Below are positions 55,001 through 64,000 of a stretch of DNA of 64,000 bases, piece by piece. The notes beneath the pieces were generated by a model, which worked only from the letters and a program-made list of their open reading frames with translations, had not been told where the DNA came from and did no database searches. Source of the DNA: Bryopsis sp. KO-2023 (Eukaryota > Chlorophyta > Ulvophyceae > Bryopsidales > Bryopsidaceae). Numbering within the stretch: the first letter of the stretch is position 1; every line of letters begins with the position of its first letter. The stretch spans positions 9,997,001 through 10,061,000 of the forward strand of contig BSYQ01000001.1 in the NCBI GenBank assembly GCA_030272585.1. Reading direction: 5' to 3'. The translations under genes were made by a program, and so were the position numbers.

Positions 55001-56843
55001 TTAATCCAAAGCTTGAAGGACCAGCAAGCGAAAGATTGACTGGAATTGGAATTGGAAAGAAGCTAACGACAGATATCCACGACATGAGCGGATAGTGCTT
55101 CAGATGGCGGAACACTAGAGTGTATAGGCGGATTACTAGCTTGAGCAGCCTATGGCGCCAGCGAATTCGACCTAAACCGGACAATACTGAAGCAGGCATG
55201 GAATGGATGGATCCAGCAATGATGATGGGGAGAATGGACTCCAAAGCTGACTCCAAAGCGGACTATAAGGTTCCAAACTATCCTAGACACCGAGAAGCGA
55301 GTAAATGGAAGTTTTGAAGCTTTGTGGTCGGGAAAAGGAGTGCTTTGCTTCCGTATACTGAAGAAGTTGTCCAACATTGAGAGGGTGGAAGAACCACGAT
55401 CAAAGAAGCGGAATACAGCTCTTATTTGAAGCTTAAAGCGGATAAATCTTGACTGAGCATTGCTCAAGAGCGGATTCCAGCGAATAGTGGTCACCAAGAG
55501 CGGAAATACTATGTCTTGGTAACAAGCCTGGAAGGATGAATTAGACTACAAGACAGGCGGATATTGCTTGATCAATGGAGGACAAGTGGCGGAATTTAAG
55601 TGCCACTACACTTGTGTGATATATAGTTTCCTAGGCAGATAAGAAATGCTTGAGAAATAAGAGACCATTACCAGAAGAACCCAAAACGCGGACAAAGGAA
55701 GCAGCGAATCAATCGGACAATCGCAAGGAAGCGGGTCTGATAACGGCCACCTCAAAGAGAGTTGGGGCGGATTTCCTGAGCAGATATTTCAAAAAGAGAT
55801 TTGGCTGGCTACTTGTCAAGCGGAAACAGGGGATGGGGACTTCCTGGAATGGCGAAAAGCATGGTTGAATGCGGATTGGCTGGAGAGGAGGCAAATAAAG
55901 ATTGAGCGTGGAAGCAGAGGTTATGCGTGGAGCATAATCAACAAAGAGGCGGAAATCCAGGTGTGCACGATGGATGGATGCCAGAAGGCCGGACAAATCC
56001 CAAAGACCAGGGATGGCGCAATCCACGCCGAGGCCTAACTTTGTGGAGCAACCAGAGCAGCCTAAAACGCCATACCAAGCAATGAGCACCACGTGGACAA
56101 AAAGGCTTGGGAGACTATTGAGGTGCGGTAGTTTCAACCAGTCTAGCAAGACTGTTATGGTGTATACTGAGAGACCCAAGCTAGGAGAGCTTGAACCAGG
56201 CGAAGCAATCTGGTTGAAGGTTGACAAACAAACAAATCGCGCTAGAGGTCCAAACTAGCGACCGCGGAGCATCCACTGACAGGTGGTCAGGGCGGAAAAC
56301 AGAGTTTCCTTGGATGCTACACTTAAAGGCGAGTGAGCGGGCAGATTTGTTGAAGTGGAGAAATATACCAGTCGAGAGAGAAGTGGTGAACCTCTTCAAA
56401 AGGCGGACTAAGAGGGAAACCAAGTACCTTGGAGCTAAGAACGAAGCGTTGGAACGCACACCAGAACTCCTTAGAGTCATCTGAGTGTGGCGGATTGTTG
56501 AAGATGTTAATAAGTTCGACAAAAAGAAGATGCTTCAAGCTCTGTCAGCAGACTGCAAAGATGGGTGGAGGAAGAATTTAATTCGAGTATTGTGCATTGA
56601 CAGCCCATTCAGTGAAATGTGCAGAACCGGGTAATCCGTCGGCACCCTTGTCCATAGGGAGAACGGTCTATTCCTGGTTGTTTTGAACGCCAGTGTTAAG
56701 GTGTGTGCCTTTACTCGACATTAAACTTCCGAAGGATTCCTTATATCAGCAAAGCAAAGTTCAACTTGGACAAGAAGGAACACGATAATTTGAAGTAGGA
56801 AGTCCAAGACCGCAACCTTGAGGAAGGCGGACCTGAGAAGCGG

Positions 56844-56955
56844 ACCTGGAGGGCGGACTAAAGAGGACTAAGCCCTTAGGCGGATTAAACACCTGGAGGG
56901 CGGACTAAAGAGGACTAAGCCCTTAGGCGGATTAAACACCTAGAGGGCGGACTAA
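56844..56955 (+). repeat. 47-bp tandem repeat in L, 2.4 copies
   Basis: Units start ACCTGGAGGGCGGACTAAAG at 56,844 and 56,891, with a partial copy from 56,938. Each contains two GCGGA words. Confidence 0.8.
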
Positions 56956-58771
56956 AAGTTTAGCCTTCGGGCGGAGTAAAGCTTCATCAGGCGGACTATG
57001 AAAAGCTCAAGGGCGGACTTCAAAACGAATTCCAAAGGCGGATGAAATCAGACAGCCAGAGCGGGTTAAATACGACCGCTAGAGCCGGATTTTGAAGGTG
57101 AACTTGCGTGGAACTACAAGAAGGGACGACTATGCTGATTTGGAAGGCGGATTACAAGGCTTTCGTTCAATACAAGACCACGGGCGGAAGTGCCACATAT
57201 TATGCAGAAACCAGCGGACAGAAGAGGATATGAAGAGCTCAAGATTTCGGGCGAAATACCAACAGTTGAGAGGGGACTGTTTGGGCGACAAAGCGGGAAC
57301 TCTGACGGGGATGTCTTGCAGCAGGAAAATGGGGGCAAGCTCCTCAACCAGTGTTCTGGAGAGCCGTGGTCAAAACACTGGCCCGCTAGTCAGTTGAGCT
57401 GGAGATTATCATTCAAGGTGCTAAAGAGAAGACGAAGGTCTTCCTCCAGAGGCAAGTCAAGCGTGAAGGAAAAGGAGGAGGACTTCCGACACTTGATGAG
57501 GCTCAAGCCGGAGCCAAAATCAAGATGTGCTAACCCGCTAAGCGGATTAGTTACGTCGGGAAGTCACTTGTCAAGGGGCGAGCAAGGATGCACAGTTCCC
57601 CTCAGGCGGAACTGCTGTTCGAACAAGGAGTAACCCGACGGGGGTTACCCGGATACTTTCTTCTCGGGAAGGCGTGCATTGACTTCCAGCAAACTAAACC
57701 CCGCTGAAAATAGGATCAAGAGCGGATTTGCCAAGCCACAAGCGCGCAGAAGGAGGACCAAGGGGATTATCCAAAGGCGATTTAACTTTGGACGTGCAAG
57801 GTAAAAGAGAGACAAAAACCATCGGGGAAGGTGAACACTGCCAAGTGGTACCCGCGTTATTTGTCTGAGGAGCGGAAGTCGACGGACTGACATTCCTTTA
57901 ACTCTTTCTTGCGGAACTTTCTATTTAGTGGTATCTGAATGGATAGTGCGGACAAGATCGTCTTGTTGCTGGCGGACTATTTCCAAGGTTCTTTGGAAGG
58001 CGGGGGTTAAAAGGTAATCTCTGTGGCGGAAGGTATATGGAGTATATTTCGTGTGGAAGTCAACAAGTTTTGAAGTGGCGGAACTTGGGGACTAACCGAG
58101 CATTGATGAGAGCGGACTATCTGCGGTGAAAAGAATCGACACGTTTTTGGATTCAGACAGTATCAAGGAGTGAGCGGGTTGAGAGCGATTCTATAGGGAT
58201 GGAGTAAATGGAGATACCCAGTTGGTTATTTACTACCTATAGACGCAACCGCGAGACTTTGAGAAGTTTCTTTGACAAAGCGATGCCGTGAGAAGGATCC
58301 AAAGACGACGGAGGTGGCGGCTCATGCAATGGAAAACAAAAGAAGGAATGTGCGGACATTCAAAAATTACTCTTCTCCAACGAAGGAACCTCGAGCGGAC
58401 GTGGAACTGACCGAAGAGCGGATTATCACAGAAGCCGAGCAAAGAAAGAAACCGAAATAAATCCTGAACTATGAACCGTGGAGACGGAAGACACATACAG
58501 CTGAGTGACTGAATTCGTTCGAGCGGACTAATTGTACATCAGTTGGCGGAAACAGCAACTGAAGCGGATAATGCACTTGTCAGGAAAAAAAGCAACTCGA
58601 CTACGGCGGAAGAAGCGAAGTTCTGAAGAGAACTTGAAGGGTATTCGACTGGCGGATTGTGACCAGCGGATTAAGCCTGTTGGGATATGACTGGCGGGTT
58701 AATCTTGGCGGAATCACATTGCTAGCGAATACGAAGACAAGAAGCATTTGGGCGGACAAAATCCATTACTT

Positions 58772-58882
58772 GAGGCGGATATTGTGCTTGCAGAGGCGGA
58801 TATCGTGCCTGCAGAAGCGGAAATTGTGCTGCAGAAGCGGAATTGTGCCTGAAGAAGTGGATATTGTGCCTGAAGAAGCGAC
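58772..58882 (+). repeat. ~21-bp minisatellite in L, five degenerate copies
   Basis: Repeats of the form GAGGCGGATATTGTGCCTGCA with A/G and length variation; most copies keep GCGGA. Confidence 0.75.
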
Positions 58883-59361
58883 ACAATTCCAGTGAGCGGA
58901 ATGTGAAGGCGGAATTGATGATCTCAAAGAGCCAAGGCGGAAAATATCAGTCAAGACGGAATTTGAGGACCATAGTCGCAAGTACAATTAGGAACGAATG
59001 AAAGGGCGTCAAAGCGAACGTTGAAGCGACCTAGCGGACAACACTGAGCGGAAGTTCTGATCGACAACCGACTTGGAGGCGTGAAGGTGGTTATGCAACG
59101 ATTGACTCAGTCATGAGCGGATTATGGATGTTCTGAAGCTGAGGATGTAATGGAGACTTATGGGGGTTTACCAAAGCATCAGAGGATTGGCCGAAGACAA
59201 CAAAGAATCGCCAGGGTGGATTAAAATGGACCATCAGGGCGGAGTAATTCAAACCGCCGAAGAAGGAGCGGACATTATTTGAAGACCAAACTCGGAAAAA
59301 CATTGGAGCGGACCATCGAAGACAATAGCACTGGAGCAGAAAGGACGAAGAGGTCAGGGAA

Positions 59362-59730
59362 TGGCCGGACGCTCTGCTGCATATACTGGCTCTCGCTGCT
59401 ACGTAGGGACTCTAGTAGCCAACCAGCGGATTGTGATTCGATGAGATCCTGGGGAAAATGTAGGCCTCGGACAAATCTCTATAGCAGTGGCCATACATGT
59501 TATGGATATGCTCGAGCGGTTATTGTTCTGAGGTGTTGCGGCGGACAAACTCATGGGAGATTCGTAGGGACGTTGAAGAGAGAAGAAGCTGAGAGATCGG
59601 CCGGACTTCTCATCGGTGTACTGGCTCTCGCTGCTAAGTGGGGACTCTAGCAGTCAACCAGCTTAGTGAGATCCTGGGGGTATCCGCATAGGATTTGGCC
59701 TCGGACAAATCTCTACACTGATGACCGCTT
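59362..59730 (+). repeat. ~125-bp duplication in L
   Basis: Segments at about 59,362-59,490 and 59,600-59,730 both contain ACTGGCTCTCGCTGCTA, GGGACTCTAG, GAGATCCTGGGG and GGCCTCGGACAAATCTCTA in the same order. Confidence 0.75.
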
Positions 59731-60502
59731 ATATACTAGCGGATAAACGTAACGAATGGAGTGTTGTGCCTAAGTGATATCCGACCAAGCGTTTTACCGA
59801 GCGAAGAACGAAGATGTACCGTGGAAGGAAGGAAAAATATCAGTTGTAAATGAAGAAAACGGAAGTAGAAATCTGACCAAGGACTTGCAGCGGAATTGGA
59901 AGTGACCAAAACTGCAATGGATGAAAAGCCGCAGCGGATATCAGCAGCAGCGGACTACAGGAGAGTGTCTGACAAGAGCGAAGCTTATGGTTTCCGACTA
60001 AGTGAAACTGCGAAGCGAGGTAGCGAGCGGAAGTTATAATCTAAGCTTGCGCGGACTTGGAGTCTTGAACGGATAAAGCATCGCGAGCATTTCTTCATGT
60101 TCGTGTGCTGAATCACGAGCAAGACGACATTGCAAGCAATGCTTATGCCATGTTTAACCTTCTCCTTGGCGGTACTCGTGGGCGGAATCCACATCCGCAC
60201 CATAGAACCACGAGTTAGGAGAGGCTTGAGCGGGCTATTACTAAATGCCCTGATGAAGCACGCAGACGAAGAAGCGGGCATCCGTCCAAGCAAGAGACAC
60301 AAGGTTTTTGGATTTCACAGAGTATGGGATCTGTTATGCCGTTTGAAAATCATCTTGTTTGCATGATTGTGAGGTTTGTTTTCTATTTTTCTATTTTTCT
60401 TCGTGTTTTGTTCAGTGGATGGCCCTGTTTCTCTTTTTAGCGGCCAATCAAAGTACTTATTCTTTATTTCTTTCGGGTTTTTCTTTCGCGATTCACTTTC
60501 TT

Positions 60503-60545
60503 GAGTGTTGAGGACACCACTCGGGGGGGGGGGGGGGGAGTAGTT
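60503..60545 (+). promoter_or_regulatory. L polypurine tract and adjoining hairpin
   Basis: GAGTG and CACTC pair around a 10-base loop (60,503-60,522), followed by a run of about 16 G, AGTAGT and the LTR. Same layout as Y and W, with different stem bases. Confidence 0.75.
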
Positions 60546-60775
60546 GATACGAGGTGACGAGGTTAGTGTCTAGATGTCCCATCGGTGAGTGGGTGTGTCA
60601 CTGTAGAGTAAGGGGTTAGTGTGTTGTGGACGGTACTTAAAGGGTTGTATTTTTGACATTGGTGTAACCTTTGGGGCTGGGTTTGCTATTGTGTTGTGTT
60701 CCCACGTTCTACCCTCCTCCACTTGGAGGAGGGCCCCTATCTACCCTTCCCCCTCTGGGGGAAGGGCCCCTATCA
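60546..60775 (+). repeat. L 3' LTR
   Basis: 230-bp copy of 51,729-51,958; hairpins at 60,713-60,734 and 60,745-60,767. Confidence 0.95.
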
Positions 60776-62033
60776 TTCCCGCTCCCGCCATAGCAGCCAT
60801 AAGAGGTGTTTGTTGAGCAGCGGATGCCATTTGTGTGGCAACTGCTGCAGCATCTTTCTTCCGCCAAAACTCAAAATTCGACGTGAACTTTGTGTCCGCT
60901 ACATCCTCAAACACCTTCTTTAGCTCTTGCGCTGTTTCCGGATCTTGTAGCATTTCTTGTAGCATTTCCCGCGGCTCTCTGCTCCTTGTTGAGCTTCTCG
61001 ATCTGCTTCTCCTTGAAGACCGACTTTGACTTCTTTTCAACTCCTCCATTTCCGCTTGTAATCTAGCCGCCGCTTCTTTCGCAGCCGCTGCCTCCTTTAA
61101 CAAATAGGCTACTTCCGCATGATGCTGTATCTGAAAACTTTCCGCTTTTTCTTGCGTCTCTTTGAGATCATACTTAACACGAGCGATTTCCTTGAACTGT
61201 TTATCTTGACCCGCATCCATTTCTGCCTGGGTCTCTCTCAGTTCTTGTTGAACCGTATCCAACCCCCAAAGGGCGTCGTTATATTGCCGGTCATACTCTT
61301 CTTCGAGTTTCTTCCTTTTTTCGTCCGTGTCAGCTACTTGTTCAGCCAATATCCGCTGAGCCTCTTTGGCTTCGTCCACCTCTTTTTGGGCGACATCACG
61401 GATATTCGCCAAGCCAGCTTCCATTTGGCTGAGCCTTCCCTTGGCTGCAGCATCCAGATCTTGTATCCGCTCATCCAACCTTTCACTGAGCTGTCCTTCG
61501 ATCTGGTGATGGCGGGACTGTAGAGTAGAGTCCAACACATCATGTACTTGGGAAGCCATGCTTGAACAAGCTCCCTCCATCCGACTATCAAGGTGCTCGG
61601 CGACCTGGGCTGTCCGCTGGGCAGCCTCCTCGGACAATTGGCTGTATAACCGCTCTTGCGATTCATGGAGGTCGCGCTCCTGCAGGCCATCGTTGTGCAC
61701 GTGCAGGGTCTGGTTATGCACGTTTACTTGGCTCTGTTGCAGGTGCTGCGTTTGTTGATTGATGAAGACTCCTGGCTCTTCTTCCATCTCCTCATCAAAC
61801 TCCGGGCCAATGTCCGCTTCCTCATCGCCTGCCTCCTCCACCATGTCCGGGTGCGCGGGGACACCGTATGCCTGTAAAGGCTGGTCCATTTCTGCCTGTA
61901 TCGGCAGTCCGACAGCAGGTAATTCCTGAGCGACGATCAGCGGATATAGCGGCGGGCCATCTGGGGCGTCGCGCTCTTGCTGATTGTCTTCGATACCGTA
62001 TTCCAGGTATAGCTGCTCGTCGTGTCCGCTCAT
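60776..62033 (-). CDS. Y gag, 5' part: acidic N-terminus and long coiled coil
   Basis: Begins MSGHDEQLYLEY. After an acidic ~100-residue segment come about 250 residues of heptad-rich coiled coil, an SR-rich patch (SRSSRRSRSRSSTRSR), and Ala/Met-rich sequence running into the insertion point. The frame appears to end at 60,741, but the last codons are L LTR. It is not a separate gene: the reading phase continues exactly into 51,723 across one copy of TTCCC. Confidence 0.88.
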
Positions 62034-62521
62034 GGTGGATGTCTTGATTCGTCGGCGGTAGAATCACGTGTCCGTTTGGTGGATTCCGTTGGCGGGTAAT
62101 CCACGTGACTAATTGGTCACTCTTTGTCAGCGGTTTCTGGCAGCGGTTTCTGGCACGTAATTTCTGGCGGAAACGTATTCGTCCGCAGAAACGTCCGCTG
62201 GCAGACTCGTTTTGTCCGCTCTGCGGTAACCGCGTTCAGTGTCGACAACTCTCCGACAAACGGAAGTACTACTACGCCGTGCTGTGGTCGTAGCGTCCAA
62301 GGATCTATAGATCCTGTGATCTTGAGAGGAATGATCGAGCGCAGCAACGTGCGTTCTCTTTCGTCCAGCGTTTGGTTGGTGCGCAGCAACACGAAGTAGG
62401 TTCCAGACACGAGGGGAAACCTTCTTCGACCTAGCCGACCCTGATCTTTTGCACCTCGACTGCAAAATCTCCTGTCGATCTCTTCCACTAAGTAGACTCG
62501 ACTTGCAGGAAGGGTGCTTCG
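62034..62521 (-). other. Y 5' leader
   Basis: 488 bases between PBS and the gag start, no ORF of note. A 14-base word, CAGCGGTTTCTGGC, is repeated in tandem near 62,129-62,156. Confidence 0.6.
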
Positions 62522-62533
62522 GCTCCGAAACCA
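62522..62533 (-). promoter_or_regulatory. Y primer-binding site
   Basis: Minus strand reads TGGTTTCGGAGC two bases after the 5' LTR. Confidence 0.88.
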
Positions 62534-62535
62534 GT

Positions 62536-62709
62536 TGTTAGGTCCCTGTAGGTTTTAGTGAGTCGTTGCTGAAGTTGAGACTGGGGTCACACACTTTCAC
62601 AAACCAGAGAATTAATTTTACAAGTGTTCTCTCTGAACTTAACCCCCTAGAACCCGTACTAACCCGTACTACACACTCGTACTGCAAAATGAGTGCGATC
62701 AACGTATCA
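62536..62709 (-). repeat. Y 5' LTR
   Basis: 174-bp copy of 43,411-43,584. Confidence 0.93.
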
Positions 62710-62787
62710 GAAACAGTTTTGGCATACCATCAACTCGTTGGTATCCAGCCTACGAAGGAGGAAGCTGACCTTCGGCGGCTAATGCAA
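62710..62787 (+). pseudogene. Z chromodomain tail displaced by Y
   Basis: Begins with the right-hand GAAAC target copy. The Z frame continues in phase (ETVLAYHQLVG...) for about 25 codons until the V LTR supplies TGA at 62,788-62,790. Confidence 0.8.
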
Positions 62788-63363
62788 TGATAAGGTGATG
62801 ATTGATCGAAATCGGGCGGAAATCGAAATCGCGAGTAATCCACAGTTGTTTAGAACCTCTCCTACACGACCTTGTCGCCAAGAGAAGCCCCCTGGACAGC
62901 CCCTTGAAGTCCTTTAACCCTCCAACCCCATGGGTCCCATCAACCACGTGGAGGAACCTAGCAAGCTAGGCGGACACCCTGTCCAGTCACATCACCCATC
63001 AGGGGGATGTGACATCGACCACCCACTACACCACGCCACCCACATGGCTAGTGGAGGCGGCACACTCAGGCAAGGAGGGCATAACAGTCCTCCCCCTCCG
63101 ATGAGTCTCCACCTGGTGACTCGTGCCTCTGGAGCATATGCTGCTATTGCAACATACCATGATAACCTGGAGCCGTTATCCTCGTGTGGTCAATAGAGCA
63201 GATGGGTTCACAAGATACTCTTGTACCTTAGCTATCGGTTACCCCTTTAGCTATGCGGACCACCCACATGTCTCTACAATGGATAATCAGTTGACTATTG
63301 TCCCACTGATTCTACCAACATCCAACACACCCATTCCTGGTGGCGAACCAAGACACCATATCA
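62788..63363 (-). repeat. V 3' LTR (putative, one copy)
   Basis: 576 bp, TGATA...TATCA termini like those of W. It interrupts the Z frame. The minus strand has CGGGAGGAAT (63,364-63,373) directly before it, a suitable PPT. No second copy is in the window. Confidence 0.5.
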
Positions 63364-63373
63364 ATTCCTCCCG

Positions 63374-63650
63374 AATTGATATCCACACTCTCACACCTGC
63401 ACATCCGCTTATGCAGTAAGAAGATGCGATACCCAACACTTCTTCTTATTCAACTTCACCTTCCTGTTTCGGAAGCAAGTCGACTCCCATTATGCGAGAA
63501 ACCCAAAGTCAAGGTAGCTAACCTTCAACTAAGGCAGGTTCATTAGTTGAAAGTATTCCATACAAACAACTTGATTTTTCTGATCACGAACCCCTCTCCA
63601 TATCAGTACTCCCCTTCCTGATCTTGAAGAAATATTCAACCCCACACAAG
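63374..63650 (-). other. V 3' untranslated region
   Basis: 277 bases between pol stop and PPT; no ORF of note. Confidence 0.5.
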
Positions 63651-64000
63651 TCACGAACGAAGTCGCCTACTTCGACGCACTTGTTTCAGGGGAACCAACG
63701 TTGGTTTCTTATATTCCTCAATCATATCCCGAGCATTCTCCAGATTTGCTTCGGGCTCCCATGAGTTATGCTCATGCGAGTATCCCAACCACTTCACCAA
63801 GTATTGCGGGATTACTCGTCGACCTGTCTTTACCTCTCGGTAGTCGAGGAGTTTCTCAACCTCATATTCAAGTTCACCCTCAATCTCAACTGGAGGTGGC
63901 GGAGGTTGTGTCCTACCATGCTTCCAATACCTCTTCAGAAGTGAAGCATGAAAGACCGGGTGGATCGGAAGTGACTCAGGCAGTTCCAGCCGGAATGCAA
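63651..64000 (-). CDS. V pol C-terminus with chromodomain (partial)
   Basis: About 116 codons, open at the window edge, stop TGA at 63,651-63,653. It contains the end of the integrase C-terminal region (PIHPVFHASLLKRYW) and a chromodomain, LEYEVEKLL...YLVKWLGYSHEHNSWEPEANL. It differs from W, Y, Z and E1, so it is a further family. Confidence 0.85.
   Translation of the reverse strand, partial: AFRLELPESLPIHPVFHASLLKRYWKHGRTQPPPPPVEIEGELEYEVEKLLDYREVKTGRRVIPQYLVKWLGYSHEHNSWEPEANLENARDMIEEYKKPTLVPLKQVRRSRRLRS

Larger units (their letters stand above)
52500..60400 (+). repeat. L interior: dispersed GCGGA motif field, non-coding
   Basis: The plus strand carries GCGGA, usually preceded by A or G and followed by A, C or T. 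By eye there are about 20 copies in 53,900-54,600, where chance gives fewer than one; I saw no TCCGC in that stretch. Spacing is irregular and the motif falls in all three frames. Stop codons interrupt all frames and the longest ORFs (about 100-150 codons) have no recognisable content. Confidence 0.88.
51729..60775 (+). mobile_element. L: large non-autonomous LTR retrotransposon (LARD-like), no credible ORF
   Basis: 9,047 bp in the plus orientation, opposite to its host Y. It has 230-bp LTRs, PBS, leader hairpin, PPT with hairpin, and TTCCC target copies at 51,724-51,728 and 60,776-60,780. The LTRs look identical by eye. The 8.6-kb interior has no ORF with domain content and is packed with GCGGA on the plus strand. 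It shares terminus TGATACG, PBS and the G-run-AGTAGT PPT with Y, so Y-type proteins may mobilise it. Confidence 0.92.
43411..62709 (-). mobile_element. Y: Ty3/gypsy chromovirus with extra ORF, interrupted by L
   Basis: Bounded by 174-bp LTRs and GAAAC target copies (43,406-43,410 and 62,710-62,714). Minus-strand order: 5' LTR, PBS, leader, gag (split by L), pol, extra ORF C, hairpin, PPT, 3' LTR. Without L it is about 10.2 kb. All frames are open apart from the L insertion. Confidence 0.93.
38214..62787 (+). mobile_element. Z: Ty3/gypsy chromovirus interrupted by Y and V
   Basis: Plus-strand element with a probable 5' LTR, PBS and one long pol-type ORF. Y is inserted near the end of its chromodomain (TSD GAAAC), and V begins at 62,788. 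The 3' LTR is not in the window and should lie to the right of V. Confidence 0.75.
62788..64000 (-). mobile_element. V: Ty3/gypsy element, 3' end only
   Basis: Minus-strand element running off the right edge. It has a putative 3' LTR, PPT and a pol C-terminus, with no extra ORF between pol and LTR. Left target copy would be TGCAA (62,783-62,787). Confidence 0.6.

Noticed and set aside
52500-60400. Open frames of 60-150 codons inside L as genes
   Set aside because: No domain content, no consistent codon pattern, and they follow the GCGGA composition; both strands show similar lengths.
52500-60400. GCGGA repeats as a CRISPR array or simple satellite
   Set aside because: Repeats are five bases, irregularly spaced, and lie in an LTR element of a eukaryote.
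1-64000. tRNA or rRNA genes
   Set aside because: I saw no cloverleaf-like sequence or conserved rRNA core by eye; a tRNAscan/Infernal run would settle it.

Overview
The window is nuclear DNA from an intron-bearing eukaryote, most likely a green-lineage alga. The reasons are a plant-type Dr1/NC2-beta histone-fold gene, an algal/plant-style Ser/Thr kinase, a run of the plant-type telomere unit CCCTAAA, chromodomain Ty3/gypsy elements, and a tyrosine-recombinase retrotransposon of the kind known from Volvox and other green algae. I cannot name the species.

Positions 1-19,395 are host DNA with five genes: a six-exon tRNA-dihydrouridine synthase (-), a two-exon protein built from a duplicated cysteine-pair repeat (+), a seven-exon ABCG half-transporter (-), a six-exon Dr1 with a very long C-terminal extension (+), and an intronless protein kinase (-). 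Two gene pairs are head-to-head (Dus/repeat protein, ABCG/Dr1). The convergent gaps are AT-rich and low in complexity. Exon joins were set by hand from GT/AG sites; every join given keeps the reading frame.

From about 19.4 kb to the end the window is a nest of retrotransposons. The outermost is a PAT/DIRS-like element (- strand), with candidate split direct repeats at its 3' end. Its RT/RNase H and tyrosine-recombinase ORFs are interrupted by E1, a complete Ty3 element (21,800-30,247, target duplication TCGCC). The RT ORF is cut again by Ty3 element W (3' LTR 31,949-32,122). W's pol is cut by Z (+ strand). Z's chromodomain end is interrupted by Y (43,411-62,709, TSD GAAAC). Y's gag is interrupted by L (51,729-60,775, TSD TTCCC), a large LTR element with no credible protein. 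A further element, V, starts at 62,788 inside Z and runs off the window.

Two features look new to me. (1) Three Ty3 elements (E1, W, Y) carry an extra ORF after pol, in the place an envelope gene would occupy. It encodes a coiled coil followed by the same Cys/His module: C-x2-C-x12/14-C-x2-H-x2-C-(x2-H or x4-C)-W, then a distant C-x2-C. (2) L is filled on one strand with the pentamer GCGGA, about once per 35 bases where I counted. It shares its terminus, primer site and polypurine tract with Y, whose sense strand is also rich in GCGGA. This suggests a non-autonomous/autonomous pair with a dispersed cis-acting signal.
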